A stretch of 64,000 nt of DNA. Source: Membranipora membranacea. Taxonomy: Eukaryota; Bryozoa; Gymnolaemata; Cheilostomatida; Membraniporidae. A program made the translations under genes and the position numbers. The notes beneath the pieces were generated by a model. The model did no database searches, had not been told where the DNA came from, and saw nothing but the letters and a program-made list of their open reading frames with translations. Positions 1 through 12,500 of the stretch are shown here, in pieces (the stretch's first letter is position 1; each line of letters begins with the position of its first letter). The stretch spans positions 27,590,001 through 27,654,000 of the forward strand of contig OU612065.1 of assembly GCA_914767715.1 (NCBI GenBank). The letters are read 5' to 3'.

Positions 1-73
1 TCAAAAAAATCATACCTGATATCGATCTGCTACCTGATATCTTATAGGATTTCATTGTGTTAATGATATGCAG

Positions 74-3000
74 ATTGTATTTGAGGGTGTGAGAAATGAT
101 GGCATCCATGGTGACATTGCTATTGATGATGTATCCCTGTCTCTCGGAACTTGTTGGCCTGATGACTCGTATAAGTGTAGTTTTGAACACCCACTTTTAT
201 GTGGCTGGGATCAGGTATGTCCTAAAGACTACGTTGGCTATTCTTATTGAAATGTTAGAACCACATTTGTCTCATCACATAACCAGAAATTGCTGCTTCT
301 CTATTGTTTGATGAGCAGGAAAATCTGATTGAACTGTCATTGCTATTCTATAGTTTGATGGAGAATGATTTAATAGTCTCAACACCTTGTAGGTTTAGTT
401 TATCTAATTTCACATCTTTTGATAGTTGAAGAATGATGATTTTGATTGGACTATGAACTCTGGCAGTACCTCCTCAAGGATGACTGGACCACACTCAGAT
501 CACACCTTTGGTACTTCAGCTGGACACTATCTATACACCGAAGCCAGCCTACAATCTGACGGCCATGTAGCTCAACTACAATCCCCACTCTTCAAGACCA
601 AGCGTTTGCCCAAATGCATCAACTTATGGTATCATATGTACGGTAAGGATGTTGGAAAGCTTGAAATCATCATGTCAGAGCCTGGAGAACGAAGAAAAAC
701 TCTCTGGTCAAAATCTGGTAAGTGAATAGATTTTCAACACATTCTTTTATGGAATATGTTAGCAACCGGTTCTGTGTATGTGTATTCTTGAGTGTACCCT
801 GGTGATAGTTTATAACATGACCTTTTAGAAAAACATAATTAATTGCTCCATAGAACCACGCCATAATAACCTCACCTATAAGTTCACCGTCGTCATCTTT
901 TTCAGTAAGAGGGCAAAACTCCCAATCCTAAAATCTACTTGTTGATTTGTAGGTGATCAGGAGGACCAGTGGTCATTGGCTAGCGTCAACATTACTCCTC
1001 AGCAGGTGGACTGGTACCTCATTATACAAGCCACCATGTCAGGAACGAGTAAAATTGGTGACATTGCGATTGATGATTTTAGTCTTGATGAAGGACCATG
1101 TCCCAACGACACAACTATGGAACAAAGGGACACCAATATTAGCGATGGTAGGGAAATACATATATCAGATTGTTGATATATATTTTCAGGGTTCAGGGAT
1201 CAGACTGCCTGTTTATTTATCTGCTGACTTATATATTAGAAATTCATTTTCACGATTTCTTTCACAAATTTAATGATTCTATAGTGTAGATATATATGTA
1301 GAAAAGGGTATGTTATGTCGTCATCACTGTTTAGCATTAGGTCATCCTCCATCTTTTTCACCAATGGAAAAACATATTTTGTTTGTGCTATCAAAGTGGA
1401 GTCTAATCATCACTTGGTGTTCATTAAGCCACTTTATATATGAATAAGGTGTGAATATGTCATTACTGAAGAGATTTTACGTCCCTGGCTTCCCCGCTTT
1501 GAAATGTTCCTTTTTATCTATTACCAGTCGACTGCACATTTGAAAGCGGTTTATGTGGCTGGACTAATGCAGGTCCAGATATGGGAGTGGATATATTTGA
1601 TTGGCTTTCATTCTCTGGAGAAACCAGCACTACGTATACCGGTCCAAATGTTGACCATACCAAAGGGACAACAAAGGGTAAGTAATTTCTGTAATAGTAT
1701 GGATGGCAGAGAATCACTGCTACTTTGATACAATCATCTACTTGAGGTAGTTATTGTTGCCGGTTTATTCAGTTCAACAGATGGGTGAACTGTGAAATAA
1801 AAATTGTGACAAGGTTGAGTCGAGCTGAATCGCTGGGATATTCCTTCTTTTTTTATGTTTTTACTACCTATCGATGATTATTGATAGAATATTGGTCAAA
1901 TACTATCACAGTCAGAGTGTGTATCTGAGTCTGTGTCGTTACAGGGAAATATTTATATATAGAGACAAGCTCACCTAGGAGACCTGGAGATAACGCAATT
2001 TTAGTGTCATCACATTTACAACCTACCGGAAATAGATGTTTGACTTTCTGGTTTGTAATAATACACACTGATCACGTGACATACTATTGCATGTATATCT
2101 CTGATCAATAGAGAGTGAATTAATTTACTTAGCATGAGTACCATTACATTTGGTATGACGACTCTTATTTAATTTTTATCAATTAGGGGTGGGTACATGT
2201 TAGGTACTGCTACTAAATTGACTCTAGCGATCAGAGATACACATCTTAATAGTGTAATCTTGATGTCTGTGTGGTAATAATATGATTGTTGGGTTTCATT
2301 ATATTATAGGTATGCTAATCATACACTGGTATTATTTTCAAGCTTAGCTCAAAATCAAAATCCCCACCATCACACAGTTTTTATTCAAGGTTCTTCTCCT
2401 TGCAAACCTTGAAACTCGCCAATCTGAGTTCATTACATTTTAATTCCCTTTTAGGTATCACAGATATGGATCAAATATTGGTACACTGAAGGTGCATGCC
2501 GTCATGTCAGCAAGTAAAAGAAAAGTTACACTGTGGTCACTGTCGCGTGGGCAGGAGGATAGTCAATGGCATAAAGCTACTGTACCTCTTACACAGGACA
2601 ACCAGAATAAAACTTATCAGGTTATTTATTTATTCATATCAGTGATTGTGCTCTTTTTTTGAAAGGGAGCATAACTTGATTCAATGGCTGATAAGTCAGA
2701 AAAAAAAATCTTTGCGCCCTACCATGTGAAGCCCTAATTTTGTTTGAAGTTGCTGAATATATAAGTTGATATCTCAAAGTTCTGAGCATATGATAAGAAA
2801 TAAGAACAAGACAGCTTTTCTTTTCAGATTTGGATCGAAGCTTTCAGAGGGAGCGGCATTCGAGGTGATATTGCCATTGATGATATATTCATGGAGGAAA
2901 AGAGTTGCACATGTATGTATTGTGTGTACTGTATGTTGTTTTTTTCATCTGGCTGTAAGCCCTACATGTATTAATATCTTGCAGCTGCGTTGATTCATTT

Positions 3001-6000
3001 TCTCCCGTATGTATTTAAATGACATGATGATCATACTTGACAACTCTCTCGTCAACTGGTTTTTCTATATTCAACAAAAATCTAATTTTCAGTGAGCCCA
3101 CTATCGGCTAAGGTGATGACGGCAGCTGTACCATACAGAAGCTCAACTCCCACTCTCAGCCCATTTACCACACATCTTACAACCGTCTCAATAGCAGCTG
3201 CTGACGGTATCAACTGCACCTTTGAGGATCCTCGACAGCACATGTGCGGATGGAGTCAAGAAAGTGATGATGATTTTGATTGGACCAGGCACATCAGTCA
3301 GACTAGCAGCGTTTCGACTGGTTTGCGATTCATTTTCTTTCTTATAATCCAAATGATTACGGGTAAAAGATATGGGTGCAATTTCTGCATTTCCAATCAT
3401 AAGTGACGATCAACACCAATGTAATATATTGCTTGGCAGACAGGGTACTTGCCATGTATTAGAAATTGTTAATCTGGTGCAGAATTTAATCTATTCACTG
3501 CTAAAATTACCTGTTTTCTGTAAGGCAGGTGTCAACAAGATTTCTTTAGTTTAGTCTAAGTTTTCTTAGTTGGTTGAGAGAGGACCTGTCAACCTGAAAT
3601 ATTTCATGTCTTGAGTTTGATTGACAAAACGTCATTTTTTGATCAAAAACCTTTGGCGTGGATGTGATAATAGAAAAATATCATGTTCTGTGAGTTGTGT
3701 GAGGTAAGAACAATCTCTGATATTCCAATCGTTATGACTCACGCTCTCAAAATGATATTATTGATATTAATCTCAAGTTGCAAATTTTACAACTTTGCAG
3801 GTCCTAAATCAGACCACACGACTGGTAGAGGCTACTATTTTTACATAGAAGCGAGCGCTCCAAGAAAAGAAGGGGATCAGGCAAAGCTAAGCTTCAATTT
3901 CACAAACCCGACATGCGGCCATTTTGAGATGTATTATCACATGTACGGAGCTCACATGGGTGAATTGATTGTGGAGGCACATGGCACACAAGATGCTGCA
4001 GCAGTATTATGGCGAAGAGGTTTTGTGAGTGAAGATCGCTGGAACAAATGCACCTTAAATATCAGCAATCCCTTAATGATGGTGAGCAGTAAATATTATT
4101 ATTATATCTTTATTCTGACTAGTGATTTTCACACAGAGTGTTAAACCTTTAAAAGTCTCGTTACATAAAAAGTGACACCTTGTATTAAAATGATCATATT
4201 TTAAAATTCAGTAAAAATAATTTAAAAGGGCAAAAATATATTCTTTGTAAGATATGATGTCCTGGTTAGCATATGACAGAAATATGTTAGCTCAAACTAA
4301 GATGTGTTAACATTTTTGCCTCAATTAGTTTTATCTAACTTACTATCCTATTTAGGTAGTATGTGGATGAATGCTAGCCAGTGTGCACTGTCTCTCCTTT
4401 ACAGATCTCAATCATTGGAGTTCGAGGAGACAGCTACGCCAGTGACATAGCTATAGATGACATTTCATTCAGCAGATATCCATGCTTTGGAGAGACGACT
4501 GCTCTTCCTACATCTAGCCCCAGCACAACGACATCGACAACAACAGCTACTACAACATCTACAACAACAACATTTCCAAGAACAACATCTCCAAGAACAA
4601 GATCAACAGCAGGAATATTAACAGCAACCTCCACAGTCTTCATAACGACAACACAAGAACCAAGTACATCCACTCCTCAGTATTCTCTCAGCTCTCATGT
4701 GGAGACAACTAACCTAAAATACTCATCAACAGGTGAACAAAGTTTGACTTACGGCTCGCTCAACTCAATGTCATCAACCGCCGCAGCTGAGACTTCACAG
4801 AAAAGTAGTCTGACTACAGACCACACAACCTTCTCAATTACTCTTCATAAAAGTACTCAATCAAGACATGCAGGAGACTACACAAGTATTGAACCAGATT
4901 TTAGAGTTGGTTTTACAACCTCACCTGCAGACAGCTCAAGTTCTACTGTACCAAACACCAACCACAACAACATGTCATCAACACGTCAACAAATTTACAC
5001 AACAACAAATGACATATATCAAAACTCAACAACAAAAACCGCCATTAAATCAGTTGAAGATCAGACAGAATGCAATGTAACATTACCACATGTGTGTGAC
5101 TATGAATCTAGGTTTGAAGCTTGCACACATCAAACTGGAAATTGGCAGGTTGTCAATGGCTCTTCAAGTCAGCTCGGACCACCCACAGACCACACATATG
5201 GCAACACAAGTGGACATTATCTATTTTTAGCCGTTGAGCTCGTATCTGAGAACTGGGTTACCATTTGGAATCCATATGACGATGCAATCGTAACATGTGA
5301 TGTCTGCCTGAGGATCTATTACTCAGCCAATTTGGGTTTGGGGGGAGATCTCAGATTTTGGCAGCGTTTTAATGACACAGTAGGTTTAGATGCGAAGCTA
5401 ATTAACATCACCGTGAACAGCACAGAAAATGACAAGTGGGCTATGGCCGAAGCAACATTAAGGTTTGTAATAGTATTGCCACTCAAAATACGTTCAACTA
5501 ATTTTTGAACCATGAGTTAACCGATTTTGATCTAAAATGATATTGAAGTGAAAATCTGGTTGTGAATGAATTGCTTTGAAGGACTTTGCTTAAAATGCAA
5601 AACATTTGAATGTAAATTGATATGTTTTAGCGAGATGGGTAGACCATACAGAGTAGATGCTCAAGGTTTTATGATGTCTGGTGCAAAGTTCTACGCTGCT
5701 CTTGATGATATTTCAATCACCGCTGGGCCGTGTAATAAATCTTCCACCACTGCATCTCTCTTACCAACTTCGATATCAACAGTGTCACAAACAAGACTGC
5801 TATATACAACCACCAACACTCCTGAAACACAGACGTCATCTAGAAAGGCTCTCCAATTGGACTGCAATCTAACTTTGCCTGGCATTTGTAACTTTGAATC
5901 AGATTCGGAAACATGTTATAACCATATCGGGCAATGGAAGATCGTAGATGGATTCACCAAACACGCTGGACCTGCTGTCGATCATACATATGCTAATAAC

Positions 6001-8841
6001 AGCGGACATTATCTGCTTCTGTCCACTACAGCTGCAGATAGCTGGGCCACCATCTTTGACTTGACCTTTGAGGTTCCATGTGACCTTTGCCTGCAATTCT
6101 TTTACTCAACCAATATGGGGTCAGAAGGATCCCTTCGCTTGTGGCAAGTTTACAACAACTCATGGGGGTCTGAGAACAGACAACTGATGAGTCACACCTC
6201 AATCAGTACCATAAACTGGACATATACAGAAGCCACTATAAGGTTGGTGCGTAGTTTTTCATTGGCAACATTCCATCAGCCTTCGATTATTTTAGCAATT
6301 GAGTAAAAAACATGAGTATTCGGACTAACTTGAACACTTGATTGTATGGAGAGGTATTTAAAACGTTACTACGACTATACATGTTGGTCACCTTACTTTA
6401 TATCAATATTGTTTTTAGTAAGCTGGACATGCCATACAAAGTTGTTGCTGAAGGATTGATATCTAGTACAGATATCTTTATTGCCCTTGACGACATATCC
6501 TTTTCCAGTGGACCATGTAATACCTCACCCAATACCCAAGCACAAACCTCCACTCCCAAAAGTCAATTCACACAAATATCTGAGAAGAATAACCGTCCTG
6601 AAATAACCACATCCAACTTTTCTCTACTTTCTGCAAACACATCATCAGAAATTAACTCCAGCAGCAGTTCAACGACATCTAGCAACATAGATGAATCACC
6701 TCCTACTACTAGACTGCCTATTAAGGATTGCAACGTCACCTTACCAAACATTTGTGACTATGAATCCGGCTTGGAGCCCTGCACAAAAGAAACAGGGCGT
6801 TGGACGGTTGTGAATGGAACAAACAGTACTCTTGGCCCATCAATTGACCACACATATGGGAACAAGAGCGGAAAGTATCTGCTACTGGGTTTGAAACCTG
6901 TATTTGATGATTGGGTTACTGTTTGGGATCCTGCAGATACAATTATTACTTGTGATATTTGCTTAAGATTCTTTTATTCAGCTAATATGGGTCTAGGTGG
7001 AATGCTTCGGTTATGGCAGCTTTACAATGACACATCAGGCTTAGACGCAAAACTAGTCAGTGTTACAGTTAACAACACACAGCTGAACGACTGGACTTCG
7101 GTTGAGGCGACGATTAGGTTTGTAGTGCTATCATAGCTATCTGATGTGCCTGGTTCTAATGTCTGTTTGTTGATACTTGGGAAAAGAACATTATTTTGTC
7201 AAGCTTATTTACTTTTCTGATCAGGGTTAAAGCCTGTGTATTTTAAAATCTGTAAACTATCTTTCAGCAAGATGGACAAGCCATACAGCGTAGCTGCCGA
7301 AGGATTCATGCAATCCGGAGCTGAGTTCTACACAGCGCTAGATGATGTATCATTCTCATTTGGCCAGTGTAATGAATCCCTCATCAATTCACCCTCAATA
7401 AAGGAACTGAGCTCGACAGTCTCTCCAGTAACACCAGCATACGCCATCCGGAACACTCCTAGAATACCAAGCCAATCACAGACAGACTTGGCTTTTCTCT
7501 CATCATTATTTTCCAGCACTAATGCAACATCAACACAAATAATGAAGGAGAAACCTACAACTACTACATACTCGACAAGAACAGAGATAACTTCTCGTGT
7601 TGCTGCCAAAACAACTACAGCACAAGTTGTCAATGTGAGTTCTTCGAGTCTACTATCGCCGAAACCTACAGGATCACCCAGTCCTAACCTGAGCACAAGC
7701 AGATCACTGCATAGCACACATTGGATGGCATCAACGCCAAGGGATGCTACCATACATGGCACCACAAGAGCACCACTGCAGAATACTACAGTCACAGAAG
7801 CATTGTCTGATGCCACCAATACATCCACAACCCATCCTACTACCACAGCTACGTCTCTCCAGGATACTACAACATTTGACAGAACACACTCCAAACTCAC
7901 AAAGCTACAACTAACATCCCATTACCGGACAAATACCTCTCAACTCCCAAGGACTACGTCAGTGCGTCCATACCCACTATCATCAAAGAGCACTCGAGAG
8001 GAACATGCAGCTTCAAATACTCATCGAATGCATAGTCTTGGAGAAACAACTTTTTCTGACTCACTAGGTGGTGAGGGGGATAAACGAAGAGGCACATCAG
8101 AAAGTGCTGCAACAATTAAAGGTTGGTCTGTTTCATGCATCCATCAGTTGTATCAACAAGTTTAGGAGTCGTCTTATCTTACCCACATAAAATGGGAAAC
8201 CACCATTAAACCTGGGTTTAAAAATTTGCAATCCTAATACATTGATTGAATGGCAGTATCAAAACTCTCTATCAAAAAACCAACGACACAGTTATCACTG
8301 CACTTGTTGTTATATCATATCTGTTTGATTCCCACTATGACACGATTGATGTTTTAGATGATATTCCATGGTTCACGTGGGTCATAGCAGGAGCTGCAAT
8401 ATTGCTTGTTCTGATATTGTCAGCTATTGGAATCAAAGCTTACAGAAAAAAGTATGTTTGACTTTTAGATATTTGTTACAGTCTCCTCTCCAACTTTGCA
8501 TTGTGTAAGGCGACTTTTTAATCTTGCTCTATTTGTTGTCTGAAATTGTGAATTTTGAATCGGAATTGTGTACACTTAATCTTTTTTTCTGCTCAGCTCT
8601 CTCAACATCATTATTACCCCTGCTACACTAGTTCCTTGATAGCTAACTTATCATAAATCGCCAGTTTAGAATCTAAAGGATTTCGTCTTAAGTTCTGAGA
8701 CATGATGTTAATTCACATGTGACATTGGATTGTAGAAGAGAAGACCAAGTAGACATAGCGCAGACAATACCACACACTAATCCTATCTTTGATGAGGACA
8801 AAGGTTTTACAGCCCAGAGTTTATCAGCTGACCTCAACTGA
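74..8841 (+). CDS. MAM-domain mucin-like transmembrane receptor (5' partial)
   Basis: This is a type I cell-surface protein whose 5' end lies left of the window. Exons read as 74-214, 426-717, 953-1147, 1528-1677, 1945-2050, 2455-2620, 2828-2912, 3093-3320, 3801-4081, 4405-5462, 5631-6242, 6419-7117, 7268-8125, 8257-8451 and 8736-8841. They stay in one frame for 1,724 codons. MAM domains are recognised by the recurring start (C-x-F-E...CGW), the GPxxDHT and HYLxxE motifs, WYHMYG, and the end (DIAIDDIS...PC). The first MAM is only a C-terminal half, then come three classical MAMs, a Thr/Ser-rich stretch (about 4500-5060), three divergent MAMs of a second subtype, and another mucin-like stretch (about 7380-8120). 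A hydrophobic helix follows (about 8372-8440), then a 35-40 residue cytoplasmic tail with NPIF. MAM domains usually mediate adhesion; O-glycosylation of the Ser/Thr stretches is inferred. The junction 8125/8257 uses a weak donor and an extra small exon is possible. No orthologue was identified. Confidence 0.85.
4500..5060 (+). repeat. Thr/Ser-rich mucin-like coding stretch 1
   Basis: This part of the 4405-5462 exon is dominated by ACA/ACT/TCA codons and encodes Thr/Ser/Pro-rich sequence between the classical and divergent MAM groups. It begins with near-perfect runs of Thr codons (about 4524-4590). It is a likely O-glycosylated spacer. Low complexity makes alleles of different length plausible. 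Confidence 0.7.
7385..8110 (+). repeat. Thr/Ser-rich mucin-like coding stretch 2 (membrane-proximal stalk)
   Basis: This Thr/Ser/Pro-rich stretch of about 240 residues follows the last MAM and precedes the transmembrane exon, so it is probably a glycosylated stalk. A long open frame on the opposite strand here is a by-product of the codon bias. Confidence 0.65.
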
Positions 8842-9231
8842 TTACATAACATCATTTATGAGACCATTATTCTATCTTATATTACATTCTACATTTAGTT
8901 TACTTAAAAATTGTCATTTTTTTTAAAGCTCAGCTTATTTATATAGCTATTGATATTAATATCTGTTTAATTTGATGTCAATTCTTATTTTTTAAATTTA
9001 AGTTGTTGTGATTGCAGAGTTGCGGATGACATTATTATAAACGATATAACTGCAAGTGAGGCCATAGTTTACATACTTTTTATGGTACTACATTGCGGTC
9101 CGAAAGATTTTTGAGATAGATAGCAGGGATTCTGATGAGGTAGGAAGTTGTCCCTTCTCTGAACAGGAGGAGAAAACCCTGGCAATAATAGAGTGCACAT
9201 AGTATGCAGTCAGTCAGTAAAGGCCAGATTT

Positions 9232-9237
9232 TTTATT
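9232..9237 (-). other. candidate polyadenylation signal of patatin A
   Basis: TTTATT on the plus strand (AATAAA on minus) lies about 320 bases downstream of the patatin A stop. If used, the transcript would run through the MITE at 9460-9533 and overlap the 3' UTR of the convergent MAM gene. This is only a motif match. Confidence 0.3.
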
Positions 9238-9377
9238 CTGAACTGGAAATGGAATAAATCGTTTGAAATAGAATAAAAAAACTCTATGATAAGTATATTG
9301 AGCGGGAATATAATCTGAATCTCATTGGAAGACAAGAGTCATGAATGGTTATTTGAATGTGAATATTTGATGTGTTC

Positions 9378-9383
9378 AATAAA
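9378..9383 (+). other. candidate polyadenylation signal of the MAM gene
   Basis: A canonical AATAAA lies about 540 bases after the stop at 8839-8841. Other AATAAA hexamers upstream (around 9250-9275) could serve instead. The 8842-9377 stretch is AT-rich with no coding sequence seen and is probably 3' UTR. Confidence 0.45.
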
Positions 9384-9459
9384 AATTATATTTGACACCT
9401 ACGCCTTGAAAGAAGTATGTAAGACCATTTAGGAAAAATTGTGCCTAAATGTCCCACCT

Positions 9460-9533
9460 TAGCCCTGTCACATGGTTACTTTTATGGTTTGGGGAACTCC
9501 CCAAACCATAAACGTGGCCGTGTGACAAGGTTA
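9460..9533. mobile_element. palindromic MITE, copy 1 (9-base target duplication)
   Basis: A 74-base element is almost entirely one inverted repeat. The core is a perfect 15-base-arm hairpin at 9481-9512 with a 2-base spacer. The outer arms begin TAGCCCTGTCAC and end GTGACAAGGTTA. It is flanked by 9451-9459 (GTCCCACCT) and 9534-9542 (GTCCCCCCT), a 9-base duplication with one mismatch. The same terminal motif and a 9-base duplication occur at 28422-28489. Nine-base duplications are typical of Mutator-like transposons. Confidence 0.75.
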
Positions 9534-9555
9534 GTCCCCCCTAGTCTTATTTAGG

Positions 9556-12500
9556 TTACCCTTGATCTACGAGGGATGTAATGTTCTGGTCTTCTGATGG
9601 TGTGCTGTCACTCAAAGCAGTCCCTTTATATGCTGCCCTAGCTCCGTCAGCCTTAGGAGCACCTCTTATTGGCGGAAGAACACCATTATTAGATTTGAGT
9701 GTATGCGGAAGCTCCGGCAATTTGAGCTTGAGATCAACAGGTTGGTCAAGAGTACGCTGTGGCTCCATAACGACAGGCAATGGTGGTTTTCGCTTCTTAA
9801 GCTTTTTGTCATCCACATAATGACGAAGAAATGCTATAGTTGCACGTCTACCTTGCTGTAAAAGATTAATGAAGTAGTCATTCAGAGAGTACCAAATAGG
9901 TCCAGAGGTCAAACTGAACTATTCCTTTATCTGTTAGTTGCAGTTGAAGAAAACTATTGTGATAAGTTATTGTATACTTCAAGTGATGTGATCGACTGTA
10001 AACTTTTTCTCAGCTTTATCCTTCACAACATGATACAAAAATAATACTCTCAGTTCTCTGTATAAACACGTACTTCGACACAGAAGTCCCGGTCTGCATC
10101 TGTGAGGTCAAAGTCCAGAGTCCCCACGTAATCTGTATTTATACCAACTGTTCGATTTATATCTTCCTTCTATTAAAATATAGCCAAAAAGGACAGTCTA
10201 TAGATTGCTTTATCATGATTAAAATAAATAATCGAGCAAATTAATAAACATCCGAATAATTAATTAAAACAATAATAAAAAATAATGAGATGATAATCCA
10301 AATTCCTGCTTGAGAACAAATATAGCTATATTACGGCTTACCCAACCCTCAAATATAGTAATGAGTTATCTTAACGTATTCTATCACCTTCGATAAGACA
10401 TGTATAAACTCCCCCAATGTTTTACCTGTATATACACTCTTTTGGATTGGGTGACAAAGCATTCCTGTAGTCCTTCAAAAAATCCACTTAATGAGTTTAT
10501 GTCTCTTCTCTGGAAGCCGTGAAATTTCGATTGTATGTTTATTCCCTGGCGTTCGACAAACTGCAATAACTCCCGAAATTCTATCTGTAGAAGACAATTA
10601 ATACATGGGTAAATTATTCAGCAGATAATGGTAACCATCAGTTTAATACGGTACTAGCTGGAGTGGAGTTGGAAAGGAAGTTGCCGTCTGTCTGGACGTC
10701 CGTACAACCTGTGATCACAAGGATTTTATGACATAATAGTTTCCTGTCCAAGGCAAATTGGGGCTGACTAGAAGGCGACAAGGCGAGATTGTGAGATGGT
10801 GAGATGGCGAGATGGTGCAATAGGTTATCATGCTTGCTATTCACTGCCAGGCGATTGATTATGCAGGAGTTGTGGTGTCGAGTCCCATTGAGAGAGCTTT
10901 CATGTTGGATTGTTCCAGCCCCCAGCACTCTCAGGTATATTCATCTCCAATGGTGATATATTGTTTGACAAGAAGTTTGCAGACGAGTTGCACCAACCCT
11001 GACACCACTGCTGAATTGAATGGTCCTTTAAAAATATTCCTACCAGTGTTTTGACAAATTCCTATTTTTGAAATTCTCTGTAACGTAACATAGAGTTTTT
11101 AGTTTTTAAACTGTGGTATGATTATGACATTCTAAACAATCAGAAATAGATTTTGTGGAGACCTGTTCCTACAACAGGCGATGTTTCATGTGAGTTGAGT
11201 CAACATCGAAAAACCATATCACCTGGAATTGAACATTTGGATGACAGTGTGAGGTTTGCTAGGTTGTAACCTTATTTTCAGCCAACATAAGAATGGGATC
11301 ATCTTGCAGGCTATTCTAGAGCCCTGCCTTTGTATCATGCTAACAAAACATTCTTTGAATATGAGACCTCTTCCAGGAAGATGAGAGAACTTGGTTGACA
11401 TGAAATACGCCCAGACTCCAAAGTAATGTAGCCAATTACCTTGCCATTCTTATTCAGGTCCAGTTTATCGAATATCATCTTTGGGTCGTGACTACCGAAC
11501 AGAATTTTCATCTGTGCTTCATTCAGTGGAGTTTTAGATGATTCATCCTCCTCAGGACATGTTTCATCAATAAATTCTACAGGTGTTGTGCCATTGGTGA
11601 CTCCGTCTAAGCTTTCCGCACTGTCTGAACTGGCACAGCTGCTTTCACTTTCAGACACCAAATGATTATTCTAGAGGAAAGTAAAATCCTGATTCAGTGA
11701 CCTCAACAGGTATAATAATCACTTACCAATCTCATTAATCACTTACCTGGTACTAAGATCATTATAATGCATATTTACATGTATGTATCAGGTCAGTAGA
11801 AGGTTTACAGACTCCAAGTTATACCGATATAACACATTTGAGTATTTTATTAGACTGGGATTCAGTCCAAGGATTTGAATTTATATACTCAGGTTAGGTG
11901 TGTGGGATACAACAGATACAACATACAGCATGAACTGAACAGAACATGAGCAGGCAACTCCACACAATAACAAACCTGTTTCCTGGTCTGCAAATGTAAT
12001 GGCAAAAAAATTGTAAGATTGTTAGTATTGAAAGATTCTTGGGGTCTTCTAATTAGAATCAGCAATGATTTTTACAGAGAAAACAAATTGTCACAATCAT
12101 TCACTTCGCTAAACATGACACTATAGACAAATTCGTTCCAAGAATGTATATAGAGGTCTATCAATGAGTGAGCGACTTGGGAACGAGACCCCCTATAGCA
12201 GGTCTTGCTTAGTGAGCAAACAGATTGGGATTTCTTCAACGGTCTGAAGGGTGTCAAACAGTTGCTGGGACTCTGAGGTTGTTCCAAGTGAATTGTAAAA
12301 GATCTTAAGAATGTGAACAATACAATGTTATTGGAGTTTTTTCATTAAAACTAAGATATTTGGTAATTAAGTCATACAGGCTTCTGTTGCAATTCTTAAA
12401 AATTACAATCTTTTGAGTTTTATAGTCTCGGTCTAGTATTGCTGCAGAAAATGATTCAATGCAACTTTACACTCAAAATTTAAATAAGATTAGCAGTAAC

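Noticed and set aside
7328-7900. 190-codon minus-strand open frame
   Set aside because: It is opposite the Thr/Ser-rich coding stretch. Its Val/Leu-rich product is a reflection of ACA/ACT codons.
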